64,000 bases of DNA from Nibrella saemangeumensis. Lineage in GTDB: Bacteria > Bacteroidota > Bacteroidia > Cytophagales > Spirosomataceae. Below, piece by piece: positions 23,817-32,202 of this stretch (positions are counted from its first letter, which is position 1; the number at the start of each line of letters is the position of its first letter). The position numbers and the translations under genes are program-made. The notes beneath the pieces were generated by a model. The model did not search any database and was not told the DNA's origin. It saw nothing but the letters and a program-made list of their open reading frames with translations. The DNA lies in NCBI RefSeq assembly GCF_039541915.1, contig NZ_BAABHD010000030.1, positions 1 to 64,000 on the forward strand, given 5' to 3'.

Positions 23817-24746
23817 ATGAGCGCCATTGTCATTGAAAATATCGCAAAAGCCTTCGGCCCTACACAGGCCCTGCAGGATGTGTCGTTTACCGTCAATCCG
23901 GGGGAGTTGTTTGGACTAATCGGGCCTGACGGAGCGGGTAAGACTACCCTCTTTAAGATTCTGGTTACGCTGCTGCTGGCCGATAAGGGGCAAGCTACCG
24001 TATCGGGGCTGAACGTTGTAGGTGACTACAAACAGCTCCGGCATCATATCGGCTACATGCCCGGTCGGTTCTCGCTCTACCAGGACCTGAGCGTGCAGGA
24101 AAACCTGAATTTTTTCGCTACCGTTTTCGGCACTACCATCGAAGCGAACTACTTCCTGATTAAGGATATTTACGAACAGTTGGCTCCGTTCAAAGACCGT
24201 CGGGCGGGGCAGCTTTCGGGCGGGATGAAGCAGAAGCTGGCGTTGTGCTGTGCCCTGATTCACAAGCCCGAAGTGCTTTTTCTGGATGAACCGACTACGG
24301 GTGTCGATGCGGTATCGCGTAAAGAGTTCTGGGAGATGCTGCGCCGGCTGAAAGAGCAGGGACTTACCATTCTGGTCTCTACGCCTTATATGGATGAAGC
24401 CGACTTATGCGACCGCGTAGGGTTTATCCAGAACGGGCAGATTCTGGCGATTGATACGCCGGAGGAGATTACGAAACGGTTTACAAAACCGTTGTACGGG
24501 GTGCGGGCGGCCGAAACGTACCGACTTATCCAGGATTTGCGCCAGGCTCCGTTCACCGACTCCTGCTACGCTTTCGGTGAGTCGCTGCACCTGGCGACCC
24601 ACAACGGCACCGATAAACGCCAGATTGAACAGTACCTGCTCGACAAACAACACCAGGAACTGGAAATCGAACGTATTGCCCCCGGAATCGAAGACACTTT
24701 CATGGCCCTCATGAACCAGCAAACCAATGAACCAGTCAACCACTGA
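23817..24746 (+). CDS. ABC transporter ATP-binding protein (first YbhF-like half)
   Basis: The 309-residue protein has Walker A (GPDGAGKTT), a signature (LSGGMKQKLALCCALI), Walker B (VLFLDEPTTGVD) and a switch region. I chose the ATG at 23817 (MSAIVIENIAKAFG) because the frame upstream runs only through the repeat. E. coli YbhF carries two such domains in one protein; here the two halves are separate genes overlapping by 20 bp. It energises export by the ABC-2 permeases. Confidence 0.92.
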   Translation: MSAIVIENIAKAFGPTQALQDVSFTVNPGELFGLIGPDGAGKTTLFKILVTLLLADKGQATVSGLNVVGDYKQLRHHIGYMPGRFSLYQDLSVQENLNFFATVFGTTIEANYFLIKDIYEQLAPFKDRRAGQLSGGMKQKLALCCALIHKPEVLFLDEPTTGVDAVSRKEFWEMLRRLKEQGLTILVSTPYMDEADLCDRVGFIQNGQILAIDTPEEITKRFTKPLYGVRAAETYRLIQDLRQAPFTDSCYAFGESLHLATHNGTDKRQIEQYLLDKQHQELEIERIAPGIEDTFMALMNQQTNEPVNH

Positions 24747-25476
24747 ACCAGCCGTCATTACCAATAAGCTGACCAAGAGATTCGGGGACTTTGTGGCGAC
24801 GAACGAAATCACATTTACGGTCGACAAAGGCGAAATTTTTGGATTCCTGGGTGCCAACGGAGCCGGCAAGACCACAGCGATCCGAATGCTGTGCGGCTTG
24901 TTGAAACCGTCGTCGGGCGAAGCCAAAATTGCGGGCTACGATGTGTACCGGGAGACGGAGAAAATCAAGCAGCAGATTGGGTACATGAGCCAGAAGTTCT
25001 CCTTGTACGAAGACCTGACCGTACGTGAGAATATCCGGTTCTACGGCGGCATCTACGACCTATCCGTAGCCGAGATTAAACGCAAAACGGAGCAAATTCT
25101 ACAGAACCTGAACCTGCATTCCGTTGCCGACACGCTGGTAGCCTCGCTGCCGCTGGGCTGGAAACAGAAGCTGTCGTTCTCGGTAGCGCTGATTCACGAG
25201 CCGAAAATTGTGTTTCTGGACGAACCCACCGGGGGTGTCGACCCGATTACCCGCCGGCAGTTCTGGGATATGATTTACGAAGCCGCCCACCGGGGCACCA
25301 CGATTTTTGTCACGACACACTATATGGATGAAGCCGAGTACTGCAACCGCGTTTCCATCATGGTCGACGGCCGCATCCAGGCCCTCGACACACCCCGCGC
25401 GCTGAAAAGCCAGTACGGCGTCGATTCCATGGACGGCGTTTTCCAGATTCTGGCGAGAGGAACATCAACTAAATAG
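24727..25476 (+). CDS. ABC transporter ATP-binding protein (second YbhF-like half)
   Basis: The 249-residue protein has Walker A (GANGAGKTT) and Walker B (IVFLDEPTGGVD). Its signature is the unusual LPLGWKQKLSF in place of LSGGQ, which is typical of the second domain of YbhF/YhiH-type proteins. It overlaps the first ATPase gene by 20 bp, so the pair likely acts as a heterodimer. The switch motif THYMDEAEYC and an intact catalytic glutamate suggest it still hydrolyses ATP. Confidence 0.92.
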   Translation: MNQSTTEPAVITNKLTKRFGDFVATNEITFTVDKGEIFGFLGANGAGKTTAIRMLCGLLKPSSGEAKIAGYDVYRETEKIKQQIGYMSQKFSLYEDLTVRENIRFYGGIYDLSVAEIKRKTEQILQNLNLHSVADTLVASLPLGWKQKLSFSVALIHEPKIVFLDEPTGGVDPITRRQFWDMIYEAAHRGTTIFVTTHYMDEAEYCNRVSIMVDGRIQALDTPRALKSQYGVDSMDGVFQILARGTSTK

Positions 25477-25583
25477 TGGGCAGTTCTCAGCAGGCAGTAG
25501 GCAGATTTTAGGGCAACGTAGTGGCTCATCTTCTACCAATTGCCAACCGCCCACTGCAAACTGCCTACTGCAAACTGCTTACT
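25475..25583. repeat. Inverted short-word repeat (family D, copy 2)
   Basis: The 5' arm starts at the stop of the second ATPase gene (GTGGGCAGTTCTCAGCAGGC). The 3' arm, from about 25551, carries the complements (GCCCACTGCAAACTGCC, CTACTGC). Between them is about 45 bp of unrelated sequence. It fills the gap before the first permease. Confidence 0.8.
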
Positions 25584-25587
25584 AAAA

Positions 25588-26694
25588 ATGGACCGCTTTT
25601 TCGCTTTCGTCAAAAAAGAATTTCTGCACATCCTGCGCGACCGACGGACGCTGCTCATCCTGTTCGGCATCCCGTTTGCGCAGGTACTGCTGTTCGGCTT
25701 TGCGCTGACCAACGAAATCAAGAACGCCAAAATCGCGCTGCTCGACAACGACCATAGCCTGCATTCCAGCCAGATTACCAACCGGCTGCTGTCGTCGGGG
25801 TATTTTCAGTTGCAGCAGAACCTGCGTTCGTACAACGATATTGAGCCGGCTTTCCGGAAAGGGGTCATCAAGATGGTGCTGGTGTTTCCGGTGGGGTTCT
25901 CCAATGATTTCGAGCATGGGAAGCAGGCATCCGTGCAACTCTTGGCCGATGCGTCGGAGCAGAACACGGCTATCAGCCTGACCAATTATGCCTCGGCCAT
26001 TATCCGCGACTATGTCAACGAGCAGCAGGGCGGCAACTTTATGCCCATGAACATCGACATCGCTTCCCGGATGGTGTTCAATCCGGAACTGGCAGGAGCG
26101 TTTGTCTTTGTGCCGGGCGTGATGACGCTGGTGCTGCTGCTGGTATCGGCGATGATGACCTCGGTAACCATTGCCCGCGAAAAAGAAATGGGTACGATGG
26201 AGGTGTTGATGGTTTCTCCCCTCAACCAGGGTCAGATTCTGTTCGGCAAAGTGCTGCCCTACCTGCTGCTCTCGTTCATCAACGGCTGCCTGATTCTGGC
26301 GCTCGGTGTTTTTCTGTTGAAGGTTCCGCTCAATGGCAGTCTGGCGCTGCTCCTTGTCGAGATGCTGCTGTTTATCCTATTGGCGCTGGTCATCGGCATT
26401 TTTATCTCCTCGCTGACCAACTCGCAACTAGTTGCCATGTTTAGCTCGCTGGTGATTATGCTGATGCCCACCATCTTTCTGTCCGGGTTCATTTTCCCGA
26501 TTGAGAGTATGCCCCGGCCGCTGCAAATCATCTCCAACATCATCCCGGCCAAGTACTTTATTCAGATTGTGAAAGGCATCATGATTAAAGGTGTCGGCCT
26601 GGGGTACCTCTACAAAGAGACGCTGGTGCTGATGGGGATGACCCTGTTTTTTGTGGGGATGAGTTTGCGAAACCTTAAGACCCGCCTGTCATGA
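25588..26694 (+). CDS. ABC-2 type permease of the efflux pump (YbhS-like)
   Basis: The 368-residue protein begins MDRFFAFVKKEFLHILRD at the ATG at 25588; the earlier in-frame start would read repeat sequence. It has one N-terminal helix, a large periplasmic domain (about 45-170) and five or six C-terminal helices, with the ABC-2 motif IAREKEMGTMEVLMVSPLN. It forms half of the export channel. Its stop overlaps the second permease start (ATGA). Confidence 0.93.
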   Translation: MDRFFAFVKKEFLHILRDRRTLLILFGIPFAQVLLFGFALTNEIKNAKIALLDNDHSLHSSQITNRLLSSGYFQLQQNLRSYNDIEPAFRKGVIKMVLVFPVGFSNDFEHGKQASVQLLADASEQNTAISLTNYASAIIRDYVNEQQGGNFMPMNIDIASRMVFNPELAGAFVFVPGVMTLVLLLVSAMMTSVTIAREKEMGTMEVLMVSPLNQGQILFGKVLPYLLLSFINGCLILALGVFLLKVPLNGSLALLLVEMLLFILLALVIGIFISSLTNSQLVAMFSSLVIMLMPTIFLSGFIFPIESMPRPLQIISNIIPAKYFIQIVKGIMIKGVGLGYLYKETLVLMGMTLFFVGMSLRNLKTRLS

Positions 26695-27806
26695 GACGTA
26701 TTCTGTTTTTAGTCGAAAAGGAATTCAAGCAGATATTTCGGGATAAGGTCCTCCTGCGAATGATTATTTCGGCCCCGCTGATGCAGCTGATTCTGCTGTC
26801 GTTTGCAGCCAACTTCGAAGTCAAGAACCTGAATATTGCCGTAGTCGACCATGACCATACCACCTTCTCGCAGCGACTGGCCGGCAAATTCCGTCACATC
26901 AGCAACTTCAACTTTCTAGGGTACGTACCCAGCTACAAACAGGCCCGCCAACTGATGCTCGACGGCAAAGCCGACCTGGTACTCGTGATTCCGCTCCATT
27001 TTGAGCGAGACCTGTACCGCGATAACAGCGCTACCACTCAACTGATGGTCAACGCCATCGACGGTTCCAAAGCGGGAATTGCCAACGGCTACGCGTCGAC
27101 CATCATCCGGGATTTTAATCAGGATATTGTGGTGGAGAATTTTCCCGTTGCGCCCGGTACCATGCAGCAGCTCACGGTGCAGAATCAGTACTGGTTTAAT
27201 CCAAAACTGGAGTATCGGACCTACATGGTACCGGCCATTCTGTTCCAGTTGCTGATTCTGATTGGCGGACTGATTGCCGCCCTGAATATTGTGCGGGAGA
27301 AAGAGATTGGTACGATGGAGCAGCTCAACGTCACGCCCATCCAGCGGTATCAGTTCATCCTGGGGAAGATGATTCCATTTGTCATTATCGGGCTCGCGCA
27401 GTTCACCGTTGGGTTGCTGGTGGGGGTGTTCCTGTTCAAGATACCGACTGAAGGCAGTATTCCGCTGATGTACGGATTTGCGCTGTTGTTTCTGCTCCTG
27501 AGCGTTTCGCTGGGCCTGCTGATTTCTACGTTGTCGGAAACGCAGCAGCAGGCCATGTTTGTGGCGTTTTTCTGTTTGGTATTGTTTATTCTCCTCAGCG
27601 GCCTGTTTGCCTCCGTCGAGAACATGCCGATGTGGGCGCAGTACCTCGACACCATCAACCCGTTGAAGTACATCATCGAAGTTTCCCGAAACGTCATGCT
27701 CAAAGGCAGCACCTTCCGCGACGTTCAGCAGCAATTCTTCGCCCTTTTACTCATCGCCACTACGTTGTTGTCGCTGGCGGTATGGCGGTATCGGAAGACG
27801 GTTTAG
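26691..27806 (+). CDS. ABC-2 type permease of the efflux pump (YbhR-like)
   Basis: The 371-residue protein is a paralogue of the permease just upstream, with MRRILFLVEKEFKQIFRD, a periplasmic domain and VREKEIGTMEQLNVTPI before the C-terminal helices. The two permeases and two ATPases form one heteromeric exporter with HlyD and TolC. The gene ends the operon 3 bp before a perfect hairpin. Confidence 0.93.
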   Translation: MRRILFLVEKEFKQIFRDKVLLRMIISAPLMQLILLSFAANFEVKNLNIAVVDHDHTTFSQRLAGKFRHISNFNFLGYVPSYKQARQLMLDGKADLVLVIPLHFERDLYRDNSATTQLMVNAIDGSKAGIANGYASTIIRDFNQDIVVENFPVAPGTMQQLTVQNQYWFNPKLEYRTYMVPAILFQLLILIGGLIAALNIVREKEIGTMEQLNVTPIQRYQFILGKMIPFVIIGLAQFTVGLLVGVFLFKIPTEGSIPLMYGFALLFLLLSVSLGLLISTLSETQQQAMFVAFFCLVLFILLSGLFASVENMPMWAQYLDTINPLKYIIEVSRNVMLKGSTFRDVQQQFFALLLIATTLLSLAVWRYRKTV

Positions 27807-27809
27807 TAA

Positions 27810-27887
27810 TTTTTGTCATCCCGACGCAGGAGGGATCTCAGGCGTCAGCTAACCAATAAGATCCCTCCTGCGTCGGGATGACAAAAA
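27810..27887. repeat. 29-bp perfect inverted repeat, bidirectional terminator (family F)
   Basis: Arm 27810-27838 and arm 27859-27887 are exact reverse complements around a 20-bp loop. Each arm starts or ends with a T or A run, so it can end transcription from both sides. It lies between the convergent permease and ndk genes. The arm text (GTCATCCCGACGCAGGAGGG) reads like a dispersed palindromic element, and a third partial copy (CGGGATGACAAA) follows at 27889-27900. Confidence 0.85.
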
Positions 27888-27910
27888 ACGGGATGACAAA
27901 TCAACCAGTA

Positions 27911-28330
27911 TCAATACTGCTCTACCCCCGCGAAGAAGAAATCGCCTTCAATTTTAGCGTTTTCGTCGGAGTCGGAGCCGTGAATGGCGTTGGCTTCGAT
28001 GGATTTGGCGTACAGCTTGCGGATGGTACCTTCGGCGGCCTGTGCCGGGTTGGTTGCACCGATCAGCGTCCGGAAATCGGCAACGGCGTTTTCTTTCTCC
28101 AAAATCATCGGCACAATCGCACCGGACGACATGTAGGCACAAAGGTCATTATAAAACGGCCGCTCGCGGTGTACGGCGTAGAACTGGCCGGCCCGCTCAC
28201 TAGTCAATTGCACTTTCTTGATTGCTACAATCCGGAAGCCGGCTTCTTCAATCATTTTGATAATAGCACCGGTATTACCCTCCGCAACGGCGTCGGGCTT
28301 AATCATTGTGAATGTTCGGTTGGTTACCAT
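27911..28330 (-). CDS. ndk: Nucleoside diphosphate kinase
   Basis: The 139-residue protein matches NDK along its length: TFTMIKPDAV at the N-terminus, the nucleotide-binding middle (RPFYNDLCAYMSSGAIVPMI), and the active site ANAIHGSDSDENA with the phosphorylated histidine H117. It transfers phosphate from ATP to other nucleoside diphosphates in the cytoplasm. It is a single gene, divergent from nrnA. Confidence 0.98.
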   Translation of the reverse strand: MVTNRTFTMIKPDAVAEGNTGAIIKMIEEAGFRIVAIKKVQLTSERAGQFYAVHRERPFYNDLCAYMSSGAIVPMILEKENAVADFRTLIGATNPAQAAEGTIRKLYAKSIEANAIHGSDSDENAKIEGDFFFAGVEQY

Positions 28331-28359
28331 GCGGTTGTATACAGAATTTTATTCGGCGG

Positions 28360-28367
28360 CAAAGCTA
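28360..28367 (-). promoter_or_regulatory. -7 box of ndk (TAGCTTTG)
   Basis: On the minus strand TAGCTTTG matches TAnnTTTG, about 30 bp before the ndk start. No TTG at 19-21 bp was found. Confidence 0.4.
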
Positions 28368-28425
28368 CAAACTTTCACCCAATTGCCGTGCGACATCAGA
28401 GGCCGCTACTTTGCTAAAAACTTCG

Positions 28426-28433
28426 TACTTTTG
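28426..28433 (+). promoter_or_regulatory. -7 box of nrnA (TACTTTTG)
   Basis: TACTTTTG matches TAnnTTTG, 51 bp before the nrnA start codon. The upstream element is not clear. Confidence 0.4.
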
Positions 28434-28484
28434 GGGTTAGAATCCGGACCCGCTCCTTTGGGCAACGGTCCGGACGTTTGGTAT

Positions 28485-29501
28485 ATGCAAGATATTGAAG
28501 CGATTGGCGACCTGCTTAAACAACCGCAGACGGTGCTGATCACCACCCACCAGAACCCCGATGCCGATGCCATGGGCTCATCACTGGGACTGGCCGGGTA
28601 TTTAAAGAAGAAAGGGCATCGCGTAACGGTTGTTACGCCGACCGACTACCCCACCGGCTTGCACTGGCTGTCAGGCAATGACGAAGTAGTAGCGTTTGAG
28701 GAGAAAGTACGGGTACAGGTCAGCCAACTGATGGAAGAAGCCAGCGTTATTTTTTGCCTGGACTTCTCCAGTCTAGACCGCATTCGTGACCTCGGCCCCA
28801 TGGTCCGGCAGGCCCGCGCCACCAAAATACTTATCGACCATCACCTGGAGCCGGAAGCCTTTGCCGATCTGGCTTACTGGGACCCATCAGCAGCCGCCAC
28901 CACCCAGCTTGTCTTTTACCTGATCAACCGGCTGGGCGATAAAGACCTGATTGATATTCCCATTGCCGAATGCCTGTATGCCGGCCTGATGACCGATACC
29001 GGTTCTTTCCGTCATCCCTCCACTACCGGCGATGTGCACCGCATGGCCGCCGATCTGGTGGACCTGCACATCGACGTCAGCAGCATTCACCGGCGTATTT
29101 TCGACAATACCTCCCTGGACAAGCTGCGCCTGCTGGGCTACGTACTGAACGAAAAACTGAAGGTACGGCCGGAATACAAATTCGCGTACATCACCCTGAC
29201 AGCCGATGAACTGAAGCGTTTCCGCTCAAAAACGGGCGATACCGAGGGTATGGTCAATTACGCCCTCTCGGTAGAAGGAGTAGTGATGGCCGCCATTCTG
29301 ATTGACCGGGGCGAAGAAATCCGGATGTCGTTCCGCTCCATCGGCGAGTTTTCGGTACGCGAACTGGCCAGCACCCATTTCAACGGAGGGGGTCATCGCA
29401 ACGCGGCCGGCGGACGGTCAAGCCTGTCGCTGGAAGAAACAGAGCAGCATTTGCTGGCGGTCTTACCGCAATATCAACAGCAGCTTCTCGAAACGGTTTA
29501 A
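28485..29501 (+). CDS. nrnA: DHH-family bifunctional oligoribonuclease / PAP phosphatase
   Basis: I chose the ATG at 28485 (MQDIEAIGDLL) because homologues begin here; the frame upstream crosses the ndk start region. The 338-residue protein has the DHH motifs THQNPDADAMGSS, LDFSSLDRI and IDHHLEP, then DTGSFRHPSTT, and the DHHA1 motif HFNGGGHRNAAGG near the C-terminus. NrnA degrades 2-5 nt RNAs and, in some species, 3'-phosphoadenosine 5'-phosphate. Confidence 0.93.
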   Translation: MQDIEAIGDLLKQPQTVLITTHQNPDADAMGSSLGLAGYLKKKGHRVTVVTPTDYPTGLHWLSGNDEVVAFEEKVRVQVSQLMEEASVIFCLDFSSLDRIRDLGPMVRQARATKILIDHHLEPEAFADLAYWDPSAAATTQLVFYLINRLGDKDLIDIPIAECLYAGLMTDTGSFRHPSTTGDVHRMAADLVDLHIDVSSIHRRIFDNTSLDKLRLLGYVLNEKLKVRPEYKFAYITLTADELKRFRSKTGDTEGMVNYALSVEGVVMAAILIDRGEEIRMSFRSIGEFSVRELASTHFNGGGHRNAAGGRSSLSLEETEQHLLAVLPQYQQQLLETV

Positions 29502-29570
29502 TCTGCCCCTGGGGCACTATGTCATTCTTTTTAACGTTTTTACTTTATTCATTCAATCTATTACAAACTC

Positions 29571-30518
29571 ATGTTTTTCAAAACCTTAGGTAAGGCTGCA
29601 TTCGTCGTAGCTGTGATGGCTGCCTGCGACAACAACCGCGTTCAGGTAACCGACAACGGCTTAAAATATCAGATTCACGAACAGGAAGACAACGCCCGCA
29701 AAGCCAAGGTCGGGGATATTATGACCATGCACCTGGCCCTGAAAAACAGCAAGGATTCGGTCCTGCGCGATACGCATAAAGAACCCACTCCGCTCAAAAT
29801 CATGCTTCAGGTACCGCCCTTCAAGGGCAGCTTTGAAGAAGGTCTGGCCATGCTCGGCAAAGGCGACAGCGCTACCTTCTTCGTTAGTGCCGACTCGCTG
29901 TTCTCGCGGGCCATGCAGCCGATGCCTCCCGGTGTAACCAAAGGTTCCGATATTTCATTTACGGTAAAAGTACTCGATGTTCAGAGCGAAGAAGAATATA
30001 CCAAAGCGCAATCGTCTGTCCGTGACAAGCAGAAAGGGGTTGACGAAAAAATTATTGCCGATTACGTAGCGAAAAACAACCTCGGCGGCAAAATTCAAAA
30101 GACAGCCTCCGGTCTTCATTATATCATTAACCAGCCCGGTACCGGTCCCCAGCCGAAAGCCGGTGATATGGTAAAGGTACACTATACCGGCAAACTGCTG
30201 GATGGTAAGGTATTTGACAGCTCCGTGCCCCGTGGCCAGCCCATCGACTTTCAGGTGGGCGTGGGTATGATCATTCCGGGCTGGGAAGAAGGCGTCATGC
30301 TGATGCGCCAGGGCTCTAAAGGAACCCTGATCATTCCGTCGACGCTGGCCTATGGCCCGGAAGGTTCCGGTGGTGTTATCCCGCCGAACTCCGTGCTGAT
30401 CTTCGACATTGATCTGCTGGACGTGAAGAAAGGTCCGGCCGGCGGTCCTGGTGGCCCCGGTGTACCGGGTGGCGCGCCGGCACCGGGTGGAGCCGGTGGT
30501 TCAGGCGCTCCGCGCTAA
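29571..30518 (+). CDS. FKBP-type peptidyl-prolyl isomerase lipoprotein with Gly/Pro-rich tail
   Basis: The 315-residue protein has a lipobox (VMAAC, C19). A first FKBP-like domain (about 25-140, with GDIMTMHLAL and MLGKGDSATFF) lacks several aromatic active-site positions. A full second FKBP domain (about 180-285) has VKVHYTGKLLDGKVFDSS, GMIIPGWEEG and PSTLAYGPEGSGGVIPPNS. The tail is Gly/Pro/Ala-rich. It catalyses proline isomerisation on proteins in the periplasm or at the outer membrane. Bacteroidota GldI, needed for gliding, is a similar lipoprotein, but an assignment to GldI cannot be made here. Confidence 0.92.
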   Translation: MFFKTLGKAAFVVAVMAACDNNRVQVTDNGLKYQIHEQEDNARKAKVGDIMTMHLALKNSKDSVLRDTHKEPTPLKIMLQVPPFKGSFEEGLAMLGKGDSATFFVSADSLFSRAMQPMPPGVTKGSDISFTVKVLDVQSEEEYTKAQSSVRDKQKGVDEKIIADYVAKNNLGGKIQKTASGLHYIINQPGTGPQPKAGDMVKVHYTGKLLDGKVFDSSVPRGQPIDFQVGVGMIIPGWEEGVMLMRQGSKGTLIIPSTLAYGPEGSGGVIPPNSVLIFDIDLLDVKKGPAGGPGGPGVPGGAPAPGGAGGSGAPR

Positions 30519-30529
30519 CAATTTTAATG

Positions 30530-30570
30530 AGCCGGATAGCACCAAACGCTATCCGGCTCCGTTTTATCTT
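30530..30570 (+). terminator. Hairpin terminator after the first FKBP gene
   Basis: AGCCGGATAGC at 30530-30540 pairs with GCTATCCGGCT at 30548-30558, followed by CCGTTTTATCTT. Confidence 0.75.
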
Positions 30571-30572
30571 TG
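30565..30572 (+). promoter_or_regulatory. -7 box of the second FKBP gene (TATCTTTG)
   Basis: TATCTTTG matches TAnnTTTG and lies right after the terminator, 46 bp before the second FKBP gene. The upstream TTG is not seen. Confidence 0.4.
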
Positions 30573-30618
30573 TCATTCAATTGAGCATAAAGAATGACTT
30601 AGCCCTTCAAACAAGAAG

Positions 30619-31506
30619 ATGCGTACCCTGGTAAATAAAGTTTTGTTCTTTGCGGCTCTGGCGAGCATCAGCTTTAGTGTAGTCTCCTGCCTACAGTCCG
30701 GCGAAGCTCTCCAGGATCGGAAACGACGTGAGAACGAGCAGGAGATTGAACAGTATATTGTTCAGAATAACCTGCGCGGTCAGATTCAGAAAAACGATCT
30801 GGGCCTGTATTATTACATAGTAAAGCCGGTGCCCAACGCCCAGCAACCAAAAATTGGTGATGAAGTACAGTACCACTACGTTGCCCGCCGACTGGATAAC
30901 CTGATTGTGGATAGTACTGAGGTTGCCGCCAACAAGCCCCTGTCGTTTGTGTACCTCGACCGGCCCGTTAACATCACCGCCGGCCTGTTTCTGGGCATTA
31001 GTCAGCTGAAGGAAGGCGAAGAAGCCATTCTGCTCGTGCCGTCATACCTCGACAACGGCCGGGTTGGTACGTTGCTGCTGCCGCAGTATTCACCGGTCCG
31101 GTACGATCTGAAAGTGGCCAGCGTCCGCACGGAAGACGAACAGATTGAAGATTACGTAAAGGCTAAAAAGCTGACGATTACGCAAAAGCAGGACAACGGC
31201 TTACGCATTGCCGTAACTCAGTCCCGGCCGGATTCGGTCCTGATTACGACCGGTAAAACGGTCAATGTCAAGTACAGCGGTAAACTGCTGACTGACAAAC
31301 AATTTGACGCAGGCACCATCAATGTAACCATTGGCGAAGGCCGGGTGGTGAAAGGTTGGGAAGAGGCTTTGCAAAAACTGCGGGCCGGAGAAAAAGCGAC
31401 CGTTATCTTCCCGTCGACGCTGGGCTATGGTACACAGGGTAGCGGCCAGAATATCGGCCCCTACGCTCCGCTGACCTTTGACCTCGAAATTCTGAGTGTT
31501 AAATAA
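30619..31506 (+). CDS. FKBP-type peptidyl-prolyl isomerase lipoprotein (second copy)
   Basis: The 295-residue protein is a diverged paralogue of the gene upstream. It has a lipobox (SVVSC, C24), an N-terminal FKBP-like region with weak motif conservation (about 60-165) and a second domain (about 200-295) with VNVKYSGKLLTDKQFD, VVKGWEEALQKLRAGEKATV and PSTLGYGTQGSG. Some residues that line the proline pocket differ from the first copy, so activity may be lower. It has its own terminator. Confidence 0.88.
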   Translation: MRTLVNKVLFFAALASISFSVVSCLQSGEALQDRKRRENEQEIEQYIVQNNLRGQIQKNDLGLYYYIVKPVPNAQQPKIGDEVQYHYVARRLDNLIVDSTEVAANKPLSFVYLDRPVNITAGLFLGISQLKEGEEAILLVPSYLDNGRVGTLLLPQYSPVRYDLKVASVRTEDEQIEDYVKAKKLTITQKQDNGLRIAVTQSRPDSVLITTGKTVNVKYSGKLLTDKQFDAGTINVTIGEGRVVKGWEEALQKLRAGEKATVIFPSTLGYGTQGSGQNIGPYAPLTFDLEILSVK

Positions 31507-31525
31507 TTTTCCGTAACGTCTTCCA

Positions 31526-31557
31526 AAGCCCTTCGTAGTTTTGCGAAGGGCTTTTTT
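31526..31557 (+). terminator. Rho-independent terminator
   Basis: AAGCCCTTCG at 31526-31535 pairs with CGAAGGGCTT at 31544-31553 and runs into a T6 stretch. It ends the second FKBP transcript just before rdgB. Confidence 0.92.
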
Positions 31558-31570
31558 ATGCTCCTCCCTT

Positions 31571-32146
31571 ATGGAACTCTGCTTCGCAACCAACAACCCC
31601 CACAAACTGGAAGAGGTAACCGCCCGTTTGGGCCACGCGTTTACACTGAAAACGCTCCAGGACATCGGCTGCACTGAATCGCTGCCCGAAACCCAGACCA
31701 CCATCGCCGGCAACTCGCGCCAGAAAGCCGAGTTCGTCTGGACCCACTACGCCGTCTCGTGCTTCGCCGATGACACTGGTTTGGAGGTCGACGCGCTCAA
31801 CGGCGAACCGGGTGTCAACTCCGCCTTCTACGCCGGACTCCCCCGCGACAATTCCCGCAATGTGCAGAAACTCCTGTCGGAGCTAAACGGCGTGGCCGAC
31901 CGCCGGGCCCATTTCCGCACGGTATTTACGCTCATTCTGCACGGCGTAGAATATCAGTTTGAAGGCATCATTGGCGGGCATATTATCACCGAACCGCGGG
32001 GTACCGGCGGTTTTGGCTACGACCCGGTGTTTGTACCGGACGGATTTGACCAGACACTGGGCGAAATGACCATGGAGCAGAAAAACCAGATCAGCCACCG
32101 CGCCCGGGCACTCGACAAAATGGTGGAATTTCTGCAAACGATTTAA
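31571..32146 (+). CDS. rdgB: RdgB/HAM1-family non-canonical purine NTP pyrophosphatase
   Basis: I chose the ATG at 31571 (MELCFATNNPHKLEEV); the frame upstream crosses the terminator. The 191-residue protein has the family motifs TNNPHK, DDTGLEVDALNGEPG and GFGYDPVFVPDG, and a C-terminal NQISHRARA. It hydrolyses dITP, ITP and XTP to their monophosphates, keeping them out of nucleic acids. Confidence 0.95.
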   Translation: MELCFATNNPHKLEEVTARLGHAFTLKTLQDIGCTESLPETQTTIAGNSRQKAEFVWTHYAVSCFADDTGLEVDALNGEPGVNSAFYAGLPRDNSRNVQKLLSELNGVADRRAHFRTVFTLILHGVEYQFEGIIGGHIITEPRGTGGFGYDPVFVPDGFDQTLGEMTMEQKNQISHRARALDKMVEFLQTI

Positions 32147-32202
32147 GAGGAGTAAACGTACGCATCAGTTATCTTCGTACCCTAAAAAATGAACGTATTA
32201 TA

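Noticed and set aside
23715..25583. CRISPR array
   Set aside because: The repeated words are short, variable and in two orientations. There are no constant-length spacers and no cas genes.
28218..28484. Longer start of nrnA overlapping ndk
   Set aside because: The extension crosses ndk coding and promoter regions and has no family similarity.
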